64,000 nt of DNA, from positions 1 through 64,000 of the forward strand of contig NZ_JARPQB010000020.1 in assembly GCF_029478665.1 (NCBI RefSeq). Reading direction: 5' to 3'. The notes beneath the pieces were generated by a model. It searched no databases and was not told the origin of the DNA. It worked only from the letters and a program-made list of their open reading frames with translations. The stretch's first letter is position 1. Each line of letters opens with the position of its first letter. A program made the translations under genes and the position numbers. Shown in pieces: positions 53,720 through 60,977 of this stretch. This DNA is from Pseudomonas entomophila (GTDB taxonomy: Bacteria; Pseudomonadota; Gammaproteobacteria; Pseudomonadales; Pseudomonadaceae).

Positions 53720-54487
53720 CTACCCTTGCCACCTATCATCCACATCGAACAACTCATACTGACGCACCTCAATTGCTCGCTCATAAAACAAGGAGAGTTT
53801 CGCCTCCTGAACATTCCCCCATCGCGTTGACACACAGTAGGAAAACAACTCCGCCTCCTTCTCTTGAACATAACGGAGTGCCTCTTCATCCAGATGTTCA
53901 TCAATGAAGCGCCTTAGCGCCTCACCCGGGGCCAGCTGCCATATCACCAACCTTCGGATCGCTCGAACAAGATTCCCCATGGGAGAGGGGTTAGGCTGCA
54001 AATTAACGTCAAGTCTCTTGGTCTTTAAACGTTCAAAATAGTCCTCAGGACATATCAGCTTCCGCGCCCTCAGATCATAAGCGATCGCATCCCAGTCAAA
54101 GAAAGTGCCAAGCAGAACATCTTCCAATGTTTGCATTGGCACATGCTGTCGTGCCCATGTGGTTTCGAGGGCCCAGAAATCAATTTTCCATGGCCCACTT
54201 TTATAACCGTAACCGCCGAACCGGTTAGGCTCCGCACCAAGCCGCTCGGCCAGCAATTTGACCTTCTCTTTGGAGTCTTCAATGACAAGATCCACATCAG
54301 ACCTGAAGCCATATCGACCTTCGCGAGCAAGGTCGCGGACAAGCCCACCGATCACCGCAACCCGTTCAAAGGAGAGAAAATTTTCCGCCAAAATCGCCTG
54401 CAAGGCCTCCATCTCTCGAGATTTATTGCTCCAGAGATATCGATCCAGTCGGCGTTTTAACGCAGATTGATTAGGCGCAATTGGCAT
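53720..54487 (-). CDS. Nucleotidyltransferase-fold protein, partner of the dGTPase gene
   Basis: 255 residues. AVIGGLVRDLAREG followed by RSDVDLVIED gives the GG and DxD motifs of Pol-beta-type nucleotidyltransferases, and WKIDFW offers the third acidic residue. The catalytic set seems intact. The C-terminal half is helical with no recognised domain. It overlaps the stop of the dGTPase gene by 17 bases, so the two are coupled. More AT-rich than core genes. A tRNA/NTP-modifying or toxin-like role is possible; no substrate can be assigned. Confidence 0.65.
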   Translation of the reverse strand: MPIAPNQSALKRRLDRYLWSNKSREMEALQAILAENFLSFERVAVIGGLVRDLAREGRYGFRSDVDLVIEDSKEKVKLLAERLGAEPNRFGGYGYKSGPWKIDFWALETTWARQHVPMQTLEDVLLGTFFDWDAIAYDLRARKLICPEDYFERLKTKRLDVNLQPNPSPMGNLVRAIRRLVIWQLAPGEALRRFIDEHLDEEALRYVQEKEAELFSYCVSTRWGNVQEAKLSLFYERAIEVRQYELFDVDDRWQG

Positions 54488-55976
54488 CGGGCATATCTTT
54501 AATATCGTTCCAGAGACGCATGGCAAATGTATCGGTCATTCCTGACACCATATCGGTGAGTAGACGAAGCTCACGATAGCGCAGGCCTGATGCCACTTCT
54601 GAGGGATTGGTAGGCTCATGAGCCTGCTCAACATAGTTTTGGCTGATTAAGGAAAACACATACTTGGCACGAGCCCCTATCCGCGCAGAACGAAGGTCGG
54701 AAATATCCTTCCGATGAGAAATCGCCTCCCAAATCACTGTCATCAACCCATCGATAGCCGCTGCACCCAATGCCTCGGTTCGCAGCACGGAATAATGATT
54801 AAAGGCGTTCTGCTTCGCGACTTTCTGCAGTTCCCCACAAAGCACGCTACTGTCCATCAACGGCTGGATTGGCTCAAATGAAAATATAGCGGAAGACTGT
54901 GCCACGAACCTGGCGCTCGCGTGATCGATCAAACTTCCGATCAGGCATGCGCGCAAGTACTCGATCTTGATATCACGCTGATTCTTCGGGGAAAGTTTGC
55001 GCGACTCGACTCTACGGAAGACGCCTTGAATCTTTTCAACTACCGGATCATCGCTTTTAAACACCTGACGTAGAATCACCAGAATATCATCTGGAGACAT
55101 AATGCCTTTCTTGAGCACATCATCCACGTCCAACACGGAGTAAGCAATATCGTCACACGCTTCCATGATCCAAGTCAGAGGGTGACGCTGTCCTTCCTCC
55201 AGACCAGTGTGCGCTCTCACCCACTCAACCACGTCTTTTTCAGATTCGAAGTAACCGCCTTTTTTCCTGACGGGATCATTTTTAACCCTGCTCAAGTAAC
55301 TCACAGGATATTTCAATCCAGCAGCAAGAGTAGCAGCGGACAGGTCGAGACCAAGGCCGTCAATATGGGTCTGCAAGCGGGTCAGGAGGCGAAGACTCTG
55401 CGGATTGCCATCAAAGTCAGTGAACTCAGACCGATAAGCATTGGGGACTGTAACGTCTAAAGGGGTGTCACCTTTACCCTCCACGCCTTCGCGAAGGTGA
55501 GTAAAGATCCAGTTCTTACGTCGTTCAAACCAACGCCCAATAGCAACCTCCCCTTGGTGACCAAACGGAGGATTACCCAAGTCGTGCCCAAGACCTATTG
55601 ATAACAATAAAGGGTTGATGACATCGGTTTGCCCTTCGTCGGTGCTGTAGAGCTTGAACTCATCGCGGACTGCCTTGTACGCACGAGCACCAATAGAGCG
55701 CGCCAGGTTGGCCACCTCATGAGAGTGCGTCAAGCGCGTACGCACGCCATCATTTTCTTCCATGGGCCAGACCTGAGTTTTATCAGCCAGGCGACGAACC
55801 GGAGTGGAAAACAGCAAGCGATCATAGTCCTGCTGAAAGACCGATCGGTGGTCCCTGCTAGGGCTGGAGGACTCAACTTCGGCCTCTTGCCTACCTCCAC
55901 CCTCGACTGAAGCATCAGGTTTGCGAGGGCGACGTGCTTCAGACCAAATGCTTGGGGCTGCTGGCTGTTCTTTCAT
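54471..55976 (-). CDS. HD-domain dGTPase-like phosphohydrolase
   Basis: 501 residues. Metal-site pattern R81xxH84/H86 in RTRLTHSHEV, H131-D132 in GHDLGNPPFGHQGE and D275 in MEACDDIAYS, the dGTP triphosphohydrolase order. The N-terminal 45 residues are polar and not part of the fold. Typical members lower dGTP; some Dgt enzymes act against phage by draining dGTP. It is followed by an overlapping nucleotidyltransferase gene, an unusual companion. The ATG at 55974-55976 follows ggaaggaccctg. Confidence 0.78.
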   Translation of the reverse strand: MKEQPAAPSIWSEARRPRKPDASVEGGGRQEAEVESSSPSRDHRSVFQQDYDRLLFSTPVRRLADKTQVWPMEENDGVRTRLTHSHEVANLARSIGARAYKAVRDEFKLYSTDEGQTDVINPLLLSIGLGHDLGNPPFGHQGEVAIGRWFERRKNWIFTHLREGVEGKGDTPLDVTVPNAYRSEFTDFDGNPQSLRLLTRLQTHIDGLGLDLSAATLAAGLKYPVSYLSRVKNDPVRKKGGYFESEKDVVEWVRAHTGLEEGQRHPLTWIMEACDDIAYSVLDVDDVLKKGIMSPDDILVILRQVFKSDDPVVEKIQGVFRRVESRKLSPKNQRDIKIEYLRACLIGSLIDHASARFVAQSSAIFSFEPIQPLMDSSVLCGELQKVAKQNAFNHYSVLRTEALGAAAIDGLMTVIWEAISHRKDISDLRSARIGARAKYVFSLISQNYVEQAHEPTNPSEVASGLRYRELRLLTDMVSGMTDTFAMRLWNDIKDMPDANCA

Positions 55977-56124
55977 CAGGGTCCTTCCCGGAAGGCTGCG
56001 TTCAGATGGCCGAGAACAGTAGCACATTGAGCTCCACAGCCAAACGCGCAGCTGCCTCAGCCGACCAGCAGTCGTGGTCTGCGCGTGACTCGAAATAACG
56101 AGAAGCGCAGGTACCTCAGCCCAG

Positions 56125-56841
56125 TCAGGCGGCGCCTTTGGCCTGCTGTTCCAGGTGCACCTGCAATGTCGGATCGATTTGCAGTGCACTGGCCAATTCG
56201 TCCAGATAGGCCCGCTCTGCGGCCTGCTGGTCATCCACCAGCATCACGCTGGCCAGGTACATTTCCGCGGCCATGGCCGGGTCCTGGGCCGACTGTGCCA
56301 CCTCGGCAGCATCGAGTGGCTTGCTGACTTCCTCATCCAGCCATTGTTGCAGTTGCGGGTCGCTGGTTTGACGTTTGATCTCGGCGTAGATCAGCTGTTC
56401 TTCTTGCTGGTCGATGCGACCGTCAGCCTTGGCTGCCGCAATCAGCGCGCGCAAGATGGCATGGCTGTGATTGTCGGCATCGGGGCCGGACAATTGATCG
56501 ACAGTACGCAGGGCCTGTTGCGGGGCTGCCGCCTGGCTGCGCTGCCAGCTTTGATAGGCCTGGAACGCCAGCATGCCCAACGACGCCAGGGCCGCGTAAT
56601 CGGTGCCACCTGCGGAACGCCCCTGGGTAGCGCCGCCTGCGCTGCCGCCACCCAGCAGGCCGCCGAGTAAACCACCAAGGCCACCTCCGCCACCCGCTGC
56701 ACTGCCGCCTCCCAGCAGCCCTCCTAGCAAGCCGCCCAAACCGCCCAGGCCGTCTTGCGATGACACGCCACCGCTCCCTTGTTGCGCTTGCGAGCCCTGC
56801 CCGGCCCGCAGTAACTGTTCGAGTAGATCACTGGTGTTCAT
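56125..56841 (-). CDS. DUF533 (YebE/TerB-like) protein
   Basis: 238 residues. Low-complexity Gly/Leu segments with GLGGLLGGLLGGGSA occurring twice (about 31-68) separate an N-terminal helix from a DUF533 helical domain (ALIAAAKADGRIDQQEE ... MLVDDQQAAERAYLDELASAL). TerB-like acidic helices may bind metal. Likely membrane-associated through the Gly/Leu stretch. Start ATG at 56839-56841. Confidence 0.84.
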   Translation of the reverse strand: MNTSDLLEQLLRAGQGSQAQQGSGGVSSQDGLGGLGGLLGGLLGGGSAAGGGGGLGGLLGGLLGGGSAGGATQGRSAGGTDYAALASLGMLAFQAYQSWQRSQAAAPQQALRTVDQLSGPDADNHSHAILRALIAAAKADGRIDQQEEQLIYAEIKRQTSDPQLQQWLDEEVSKPLDAAEVAQSAQDPAMAAEMYLASVMLVDDQQAAERAYLDELASALQIDPTLQVHLEQQAKGAA

Positions 56842-57161
56842 TGCAGCGCCCTCGCTCGGTAGTCGTTGCCCAGAGAAGCAACGATAGACCCCGCAAGGTA
56901 ATTCGCCATGACCGTCTGACTGACGGGCAAGCAGCATCAATTTAACGGGGAATTGGTGTCCGATTTAGCGGGGGCAAGTCCAGCCGCCCTGTGCTAAACC
57001 TAAATGTGCCTCCAAGGCCGTTCGAGAGGAGCTCTAGGGATAGTGAAGTTCGACAGTACATCCTGATTGCATAGTGTCAGGTGTGGAACGAGGGTTTATA
57101 CCGCGCCAGCACCGCCCATTCATCCATCGGAACACTGTCCGAATAACTCGAGATTCCCTAT
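56842..57161. other. Intergenic, no gene seen
   Basis: 320 bases between divergent genes, with no open frame worth calling. The region must hold promoters for the DUF533 gene and the membrane protein. Confidence 0.4.
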
Positions 57162-58001
57162 ATGGACACAGAAACTCCTTCAAACGCACTCCCTGGCCGA
57201 TGCCCTATCGAAGCAACACGTGACCCGAGGGATGAGCCTGAAGACATAGATCAAGGCACCATGAAGCTGATAGTGGGTCTTATTGCAGTGTCCCTGGGAG
57301 CAGTGTGCACCCTCTTGGCAGGTAAATGGCTTGCTTCTATCAGTGAAGCATATATTCAAGGCGGTTGGGCGCGGGACGTATTTGTGGGGGCCCTGTTCTC
57401 AATTGCCGCTTTCTTATTTGCCTACCTTGGCGGTTCGAAGTGCGAGGCTTGGCTGAGTAAGATTGCGGCTTTCGCTGCACTCGGGATTGCGTTGTTCCCA
57501 TGCAGCTGCAAGCTATGCCCAGCTGTTGACGAAGCCGTGCGCTCGGCGGGAGCCGCGATAGCCAAGTGTATTGAGCCCCCAGCGATTGAACGGGTACCCG
57601 GCGTTCATCTGGCGTGCGCTACAGTTCTCTTTATAGTCCTTACTGTGTTTTGCCGCATTTTCTACCTCAGGGCTAAACGAAAATACGAGCAGTCACTCAC
57701 TCAAAATCCGACTATGGCCGGTCGACGAATGGTGATCTACTTAATATGCGCTATCGCAATACTCGGATCGATTGCCGCGTTAGGCGTTGGGGCGATATTC
57801 AACTTTGACGACAAATACCCAGGTTTTGTATTCGCAGGCGAATCGGCCGGTCTGTTCGCATTTGGCATCTCTTGGCTGACTGCCAGCAAGGTTGTGCCCT
57901 GGCTTGCGGACGATGGAGAGAGGCTGCACCCCACACTCAGAAGGAAACGGATGGCCAGGCCACGTGAGAATGTTGGTGAACTTAGCGACTGCCAGAAGTA
58001 G
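57162..58001 (+). CDS. Multi-pass membrane protein of unknown function
   Basis: 279 residues. A polar N terminus of 33 residues, then about six hydrophobic segments (IVGLIAVSLGAVCTLLAG, VFVGALFSIAAFLFAYL, FAALGIALFPCSCKLC, ATVLFIVLTVFCRIFYL, MVIYLICAIAILGSIAAL, FAFGISWLTASKV) and a basic tail. CSCKLC contains three Cys in a row of six. No family is recognised. Codon use is less GC-rich than neighbours. An in-frame ATG at codon 34 would also be possible. Confidence 0.55.
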   Translation: MDTETPSNALPGRCPIEATRDPRDEPEDIDQGTMKLIVGLIAVSLGAVCTLLAGKWLASISEAYIQGGWARDVFVGALFSIAAFLFAYLGGSKCEAWLSKIAAFAALGIALFPCSCKLCPAVDEAVRSAGAAIAKCIEPPAIERVPGVHLACATVLFIVLTVFCRIFYLRAKRKYEQSLTQNPTMAGRRMVIYLICAIAILGSIAALGVGAIFNFDDKYPGFVFAGESAGLFAFGISWLTASKVVPWLADDGERLHPTLRRKRMARPRENVGELSDCQK

Positions 58002-58261
58002 GGCTGAAACCGCGCTTACATGCAGAATCCAACCTCACATGCCACCCGATCCATTGCAGATTTCACGCACAAGCGCGCTCTTCAATTTCTGGTTTGGGTT
58101 TTCACGCGGCCTGGACCCATTGCTGTGATCAGATACGGTAGAGCTCGGCCAAATGAGGATGTTCGCGGATCATGAAAATTTAGGATTGGCTTCCGTGAAA
58201 CGGAGAGGCTGCTCTGCAGCGAGTCATGAAGCAAAGCGGCCCTCCCCCCTCGATTGTCGTT

Positions 58262-58549
58262 TCAGACCTTCTTCAAAATGCCCATATGCGCATCGTCCAT
58301 CAGTGCCTTGGCCATATCGCTGAGGTAGTGCGACGCCCAGACCAGCACCGGTTCGTTGTCCACCACACCGATGAATGACGCACGGCGCGCGCTGTCGAGC
58401 AGTACGGAGGCTTGTTCCATCGCGTGGTTGGCGCAGTTGCCGGGTTCTACGCGGAACAGGCGCGTGCCCTTAGTGGCGCCTTCCATAAATGTGCACGTGC
58501 CAACGGTCCAGCCGAGTTGGCCATGGTCTGCTGGTAGATCGTTGTCCAT
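58262..58549 (-). CDS. DUF3077 family protein, copy 2
   Basis: 95 residues; by eye four substitutions from copy 1 at 15663-15950 (I5L, I26T, M63V and G77S). Same arrangement: distal to DUF6124 and separated by a REPIN. Recent duplication is the simplest explanation. Confidence 0.8.
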   Translation of the reverse strand: MDNDLPADHGQLGWTVGTCTFMEGATKGTRLFRVEPGNCANHAMEQASVLLDSARRASFIGVVDNEPVLVWASHYLSDMAKALMDDAHMGILKKV

Positions 58550-58603
58550 TCGGGGTTCCTCTGAGGCTTTGAATTTGGTGGGTCAGGTCTTGCACTGAGC
58601 TAC

Positions 58604-58690
58604 CTGTAGGAGCGGCTTCAGCCGCGATCACCAGCAGCGCTGGTGCCAGGCACCGCGGTGTCTGCATCGCGGCTGAAGCCGCTCCTACAG
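58604..58690. repeat. REPIN, class gtaggagcggcttcagccgc
   Basis: Outer pair ctgtaggagcggcttcagccgcgat / atcgcggctgaagccgctcctacag, in the same position as the REPIN at 15992-16077 of module copy 1. The duplication therefore carried the REPIN along. Confidence 0.85.
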
Positions 58691-58706
58691 GGCCAACGCA
58701 GGGCTG

Positions 58707-58964
58707 TCAGTGCAGCGTGTAAGACGGCGGCCGGGCGCTCATCTGTAGCTGAGCCAAGGCCGACTCCAGCAACGTGCGAGTGGCATCGAGTTCGTGCATC
58801 ACCGTCAGCATTACCAATGTGGCGGGGGACTTGGGCAGATGGGTCAAGGACTGATGCGTCACTGCCAGCGCGCACATGACGTACTCGGTAGCGTGGACAA
58901 GCGTGTCTTCGAGGAAGTGAGGGGACTCGGTGGAGTGCGGTGGATCCGGGACAATCTTCAGCAT
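58707..58964 (-). CDS. DUF6124 family protein, copy 2
   Basis: 85 residues starting MLKIVPDPPHSTESP; four substitutions from copy 1 by eye. ATG at 58962-58964 is preceded by ctggagagctacatc. Preceded by its own structured leader (58965-59300). Confidence 0.8.
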   Translation of the reverse strand: MLKIVPDPPHSTESPHFLEDTLVHATEYVMCALAVTHQSLTHLPKSPATLVMLTVMHELDATRTLLESALAQLQMSARPPSYTLH

Positions 58965-59300
58965 GATGTAGCTCTCCAGTTGCGCTGATCGGACCGCCGC
59001 CAATCGCTTGCAGGCGATTGGGTGGCGGCTACGTACGGGCCTGCAAGACCGGGGCAACTAGAGAAAACCCGGCTGGCGCGAAGGCCACCCGTACGCAGCC
59101 ACCAAAACGCACAGTCAATGGCTGAAGCCAATGACAGGAGGTGGTGCTGATCTAGTTGTCCCGCTCGGGCTTGCAGACCCGGCCGCTGTTTTTCGCAACG
59201 GCCCGGCGAGACTAGACCTCATGGCGAAGGCGCAAAAGCGGCCAAAGCATGCTTCGGAAACGCCCTACTCGAAATAGGGAAAATCTGATCAATCCATGTA
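58965..59300 (-). ncRNA. Conserved structured leader upstream of DUF6124, copy 3
   Basis: Features in minus-strand sense: hairpin ccaatcg/cgattgg at 59000-59021, long stem 59021-59039 with 59088-59103, hairpin 59166-59181, and GC hairpin 59181-59203. In the last hairpin a T-A pair of copy 1 is C-G here, and another position becomes U.G, which is a valid wobble only if the minus strand is the RNA. The loops hold CTTGCAG/CTGCAAG. Confidence 0.6.
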
Positions 59301-59359
59301 GGACGCCAGCCTCATACCCACTTCTCACCATTCCCATTCCCGTCCTCACCCAGTACACT

Positions 59360-59381
59360 TGCGACAAATTCTTATTTGCAT
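59360..59381 (+). promoter_or_regulatory. Fur-box-like site ahead of the ECF sigma gene
   Basis: tgcgacaaattcttatttgca contains a good right half (attcttatttgc) of the Fur consensus and a weaker left half. It lies 27 bases before the sigma-factor ATG, where iron repression of FecI-type sigma genes normally acts. Confidence 0.5.
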
Positions 59382-59407
59382 CCAGATATGTCGTCAGGGG
59401 AGCCTCG

Positions 59408-59923
59408 ATGTCCACCGTTGTGTCCGACGGAGCTGCACACTTTGGCTTGGAAACGCTCTACCGCGAGCACAGCGGCTGGCTGCACGGCTGGTTGCGCCAA
59501 CGGCTGAACAACACCGCCGATGCCGCCGACCTGGCCCAGGACACCTTCATCCGGGTGCTGCTGGCCCGCACCGCAGGCACGCTCAATCAACCACGCCACT
59601 ACCTGGCGACCATCGCCCGTGGCCTGGTCATCGACCTGTACCGCCGCCGCAGCCTGGAAAACGCCTACCTCGAGGCCCTGGCGCAGCAGCCGGAACACTA
59701 CGCGCCCTCCGCCGAAACCCGGGCCGCCATCCTCGATACCCTGATGGCCATCGACCGCATGCTCGATGGACTCGGCCCACGCACGCGGGCGATCTTTCTC
59801 GCCGTGCAGCTCGACGGCCTGAGCTACGAAAAAGCCGCCGAGCGGCTCGGCGTTTCGGTGACCACCGTGCGCAAGCACCTGGCGCGTGCGCTGATGCATT
59901 GCCTGCTGATCGAGGGCGCATGA
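59408..59923 (+). CDS. ECF sigma factor, FecI family
   Basis: 171 residues. Sigma-2 region ETLYREHSGWLHGWLRQRL ... DAADLAQDTFIRVL, and sigma-4 region LDGLSYEKAAERLGVSVTTVRKHLARAL. It drives the receptor gene in response to a signal passed by the FecR-like protein. Its stop overlaps the FecR start (ATGA). Longer in-frame starts cross the leader element and are rejected. Confidence 0.88.
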   Translation: MSTVVSDGAAHFGLETLYREHSGWLHGWLRQRLNNTADAADLAQDTFIRVLLARTAGTLNQPRHYLATIARGLVIDLYRRRSLENAYLEALAQQPEHYAPSAETRAAILDTLMAIDRMLDGLGPRTRAIFLAVQLDGLSYEKAAERLGVSVTTVRKHLARALMHCLLIEGA

Positions 59924-60840
59924 AGGCCATTCTCGCCGACGCCGTGGACTGGTACGTGCGCTTGCATGACAGCCACGTCGATGATTCAACCCGCGCCGCA
60001 TGGCAAGCCTGGCACGCCGCCGACCCTCGCCACGCCGCCGCCTGGGCGCGGCTGGAACAGCTGCAATGCCGCCTGGGCAACGCCCCCAGCGGCGCCGCGC
60101 AGACGCTGGAAATCGCCCGGCAGGATCGACGCCATGTCGTGAAGGCATTGGCACTGTTGCTCGGGGTCGGGGCGATCGGCTGGCAGGGTTATCGCGCCTC
60201 GCCGTGGCAAGCCGATTACTCGACGCGGGTTGGCGAGCGACGCCAACTGACTCTGGCCGATGGCACGCGCCTGGACCTGAATACCGACAGTCGTGTGGAT
60301 GTTCGCTTCGATGCCGGCCGGCGCCTGATCCATCTGCGCCAGGGCGAGATCCTGGTGGAGACCGCCAAGGACCCGCGCCCACTCAGCGTGCGCACAACTG
60401 AAGGTGAGATTCTTGCGCTGGGCACCCGGTTCAGCGTGCGCCAGGACAATGGCCTGAGTCATGTGGCGGTGGCCGCCCATGCCGTGGAAGTGCGCCCCGA
60501 CCGATCGGCGCAGGTGGCGCGCATCGACTCCGGGCACAGCTTGAGCTTCAGCGCCGACACCGTCGGAGCGCCAAGCCCCCTGCCCCCCGGCGCCCAGGCG
60601 TGGGCCCAGGGCATGCTGGTCACCGTCGACTGGCGCCTGGGCGATGTGATTCATCAACTCGGGCGCTACCGCCCCGGTTATCTCGGCTGCGCTGGCGAAG
60701 TCGCCGGGCTGCGCCTGTCCGGCGCCTTCAAACTCGACGACACCGACGTCGCCCTGGCCAGCCTGGAAGACGCCCTGCCCGTCCGCGCCCGGCGCATGAC
60801 CCGCTACTGGGTGCGCCTGGAACCCCTCGGCATGGGTTAA
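59920..60840 (+). CDS. FecR-like anti-sigma regulator
   Basis: 306 residues. N-terminal DUF4880-type cytoplasmic part (DAVDWYVRLHDSHVDDSTRAAWQAWHAADPRH), one membrane helix near 70-86 (HVVKALALLLGVGAIGW), then the periplasmic FecR domain (YSTRVGERRQLTLADGTRLDLNTDS, LVETAKDPRPLSVRTTEGEILALGTRFSV). It senses the TonB receptor and controls the sigma factor. Confidence 0.88.
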   Translation: MKAILADAVDWYVRLHDSHVDDSTRAAWQAWHAADPRHAAAWARLEQLQCRLGNAPSGAAQTLEIARQDRRHVVKALALLLGVGAIGWQGYRASPWQADYSTRVGERRQLTLADGTRLDLNTDSRVDVRFDAGRRLIHLRQGEILVETAKDPRPLSVRTTEGEILALGTRFSVRQDNGLSHVAVAAHAVEVRPDRSAQVARIDSGHSLSFSADTVGAPSPLPPGAQAWAQGMLVTVDWRLGDVIHQLGRYRPGYLGCAGEVAGLRLSGAFKLDDTDVALASLEDALPVRARRMTRYWVRLEPLGMG

Positions 60841-60977
60841 GGCGACTGCCTTCCACCTCCTCTCACACCTCTGAGAATATTTCGCATTCAGGGGTGACAG
60901 ATTTCTTTCACTGCTTCGGCTCTTGAGAACGCGCGCTTCAGCCGTGCCCAAGCCAATCAGCACAGGAACCCCTTTTC

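Noticed and set aside
59249..59407. Sigma factor start at 59249
   Set aside because: The upstream part is the DUF6124 leader element, so the ATG at 59408 is preferred.
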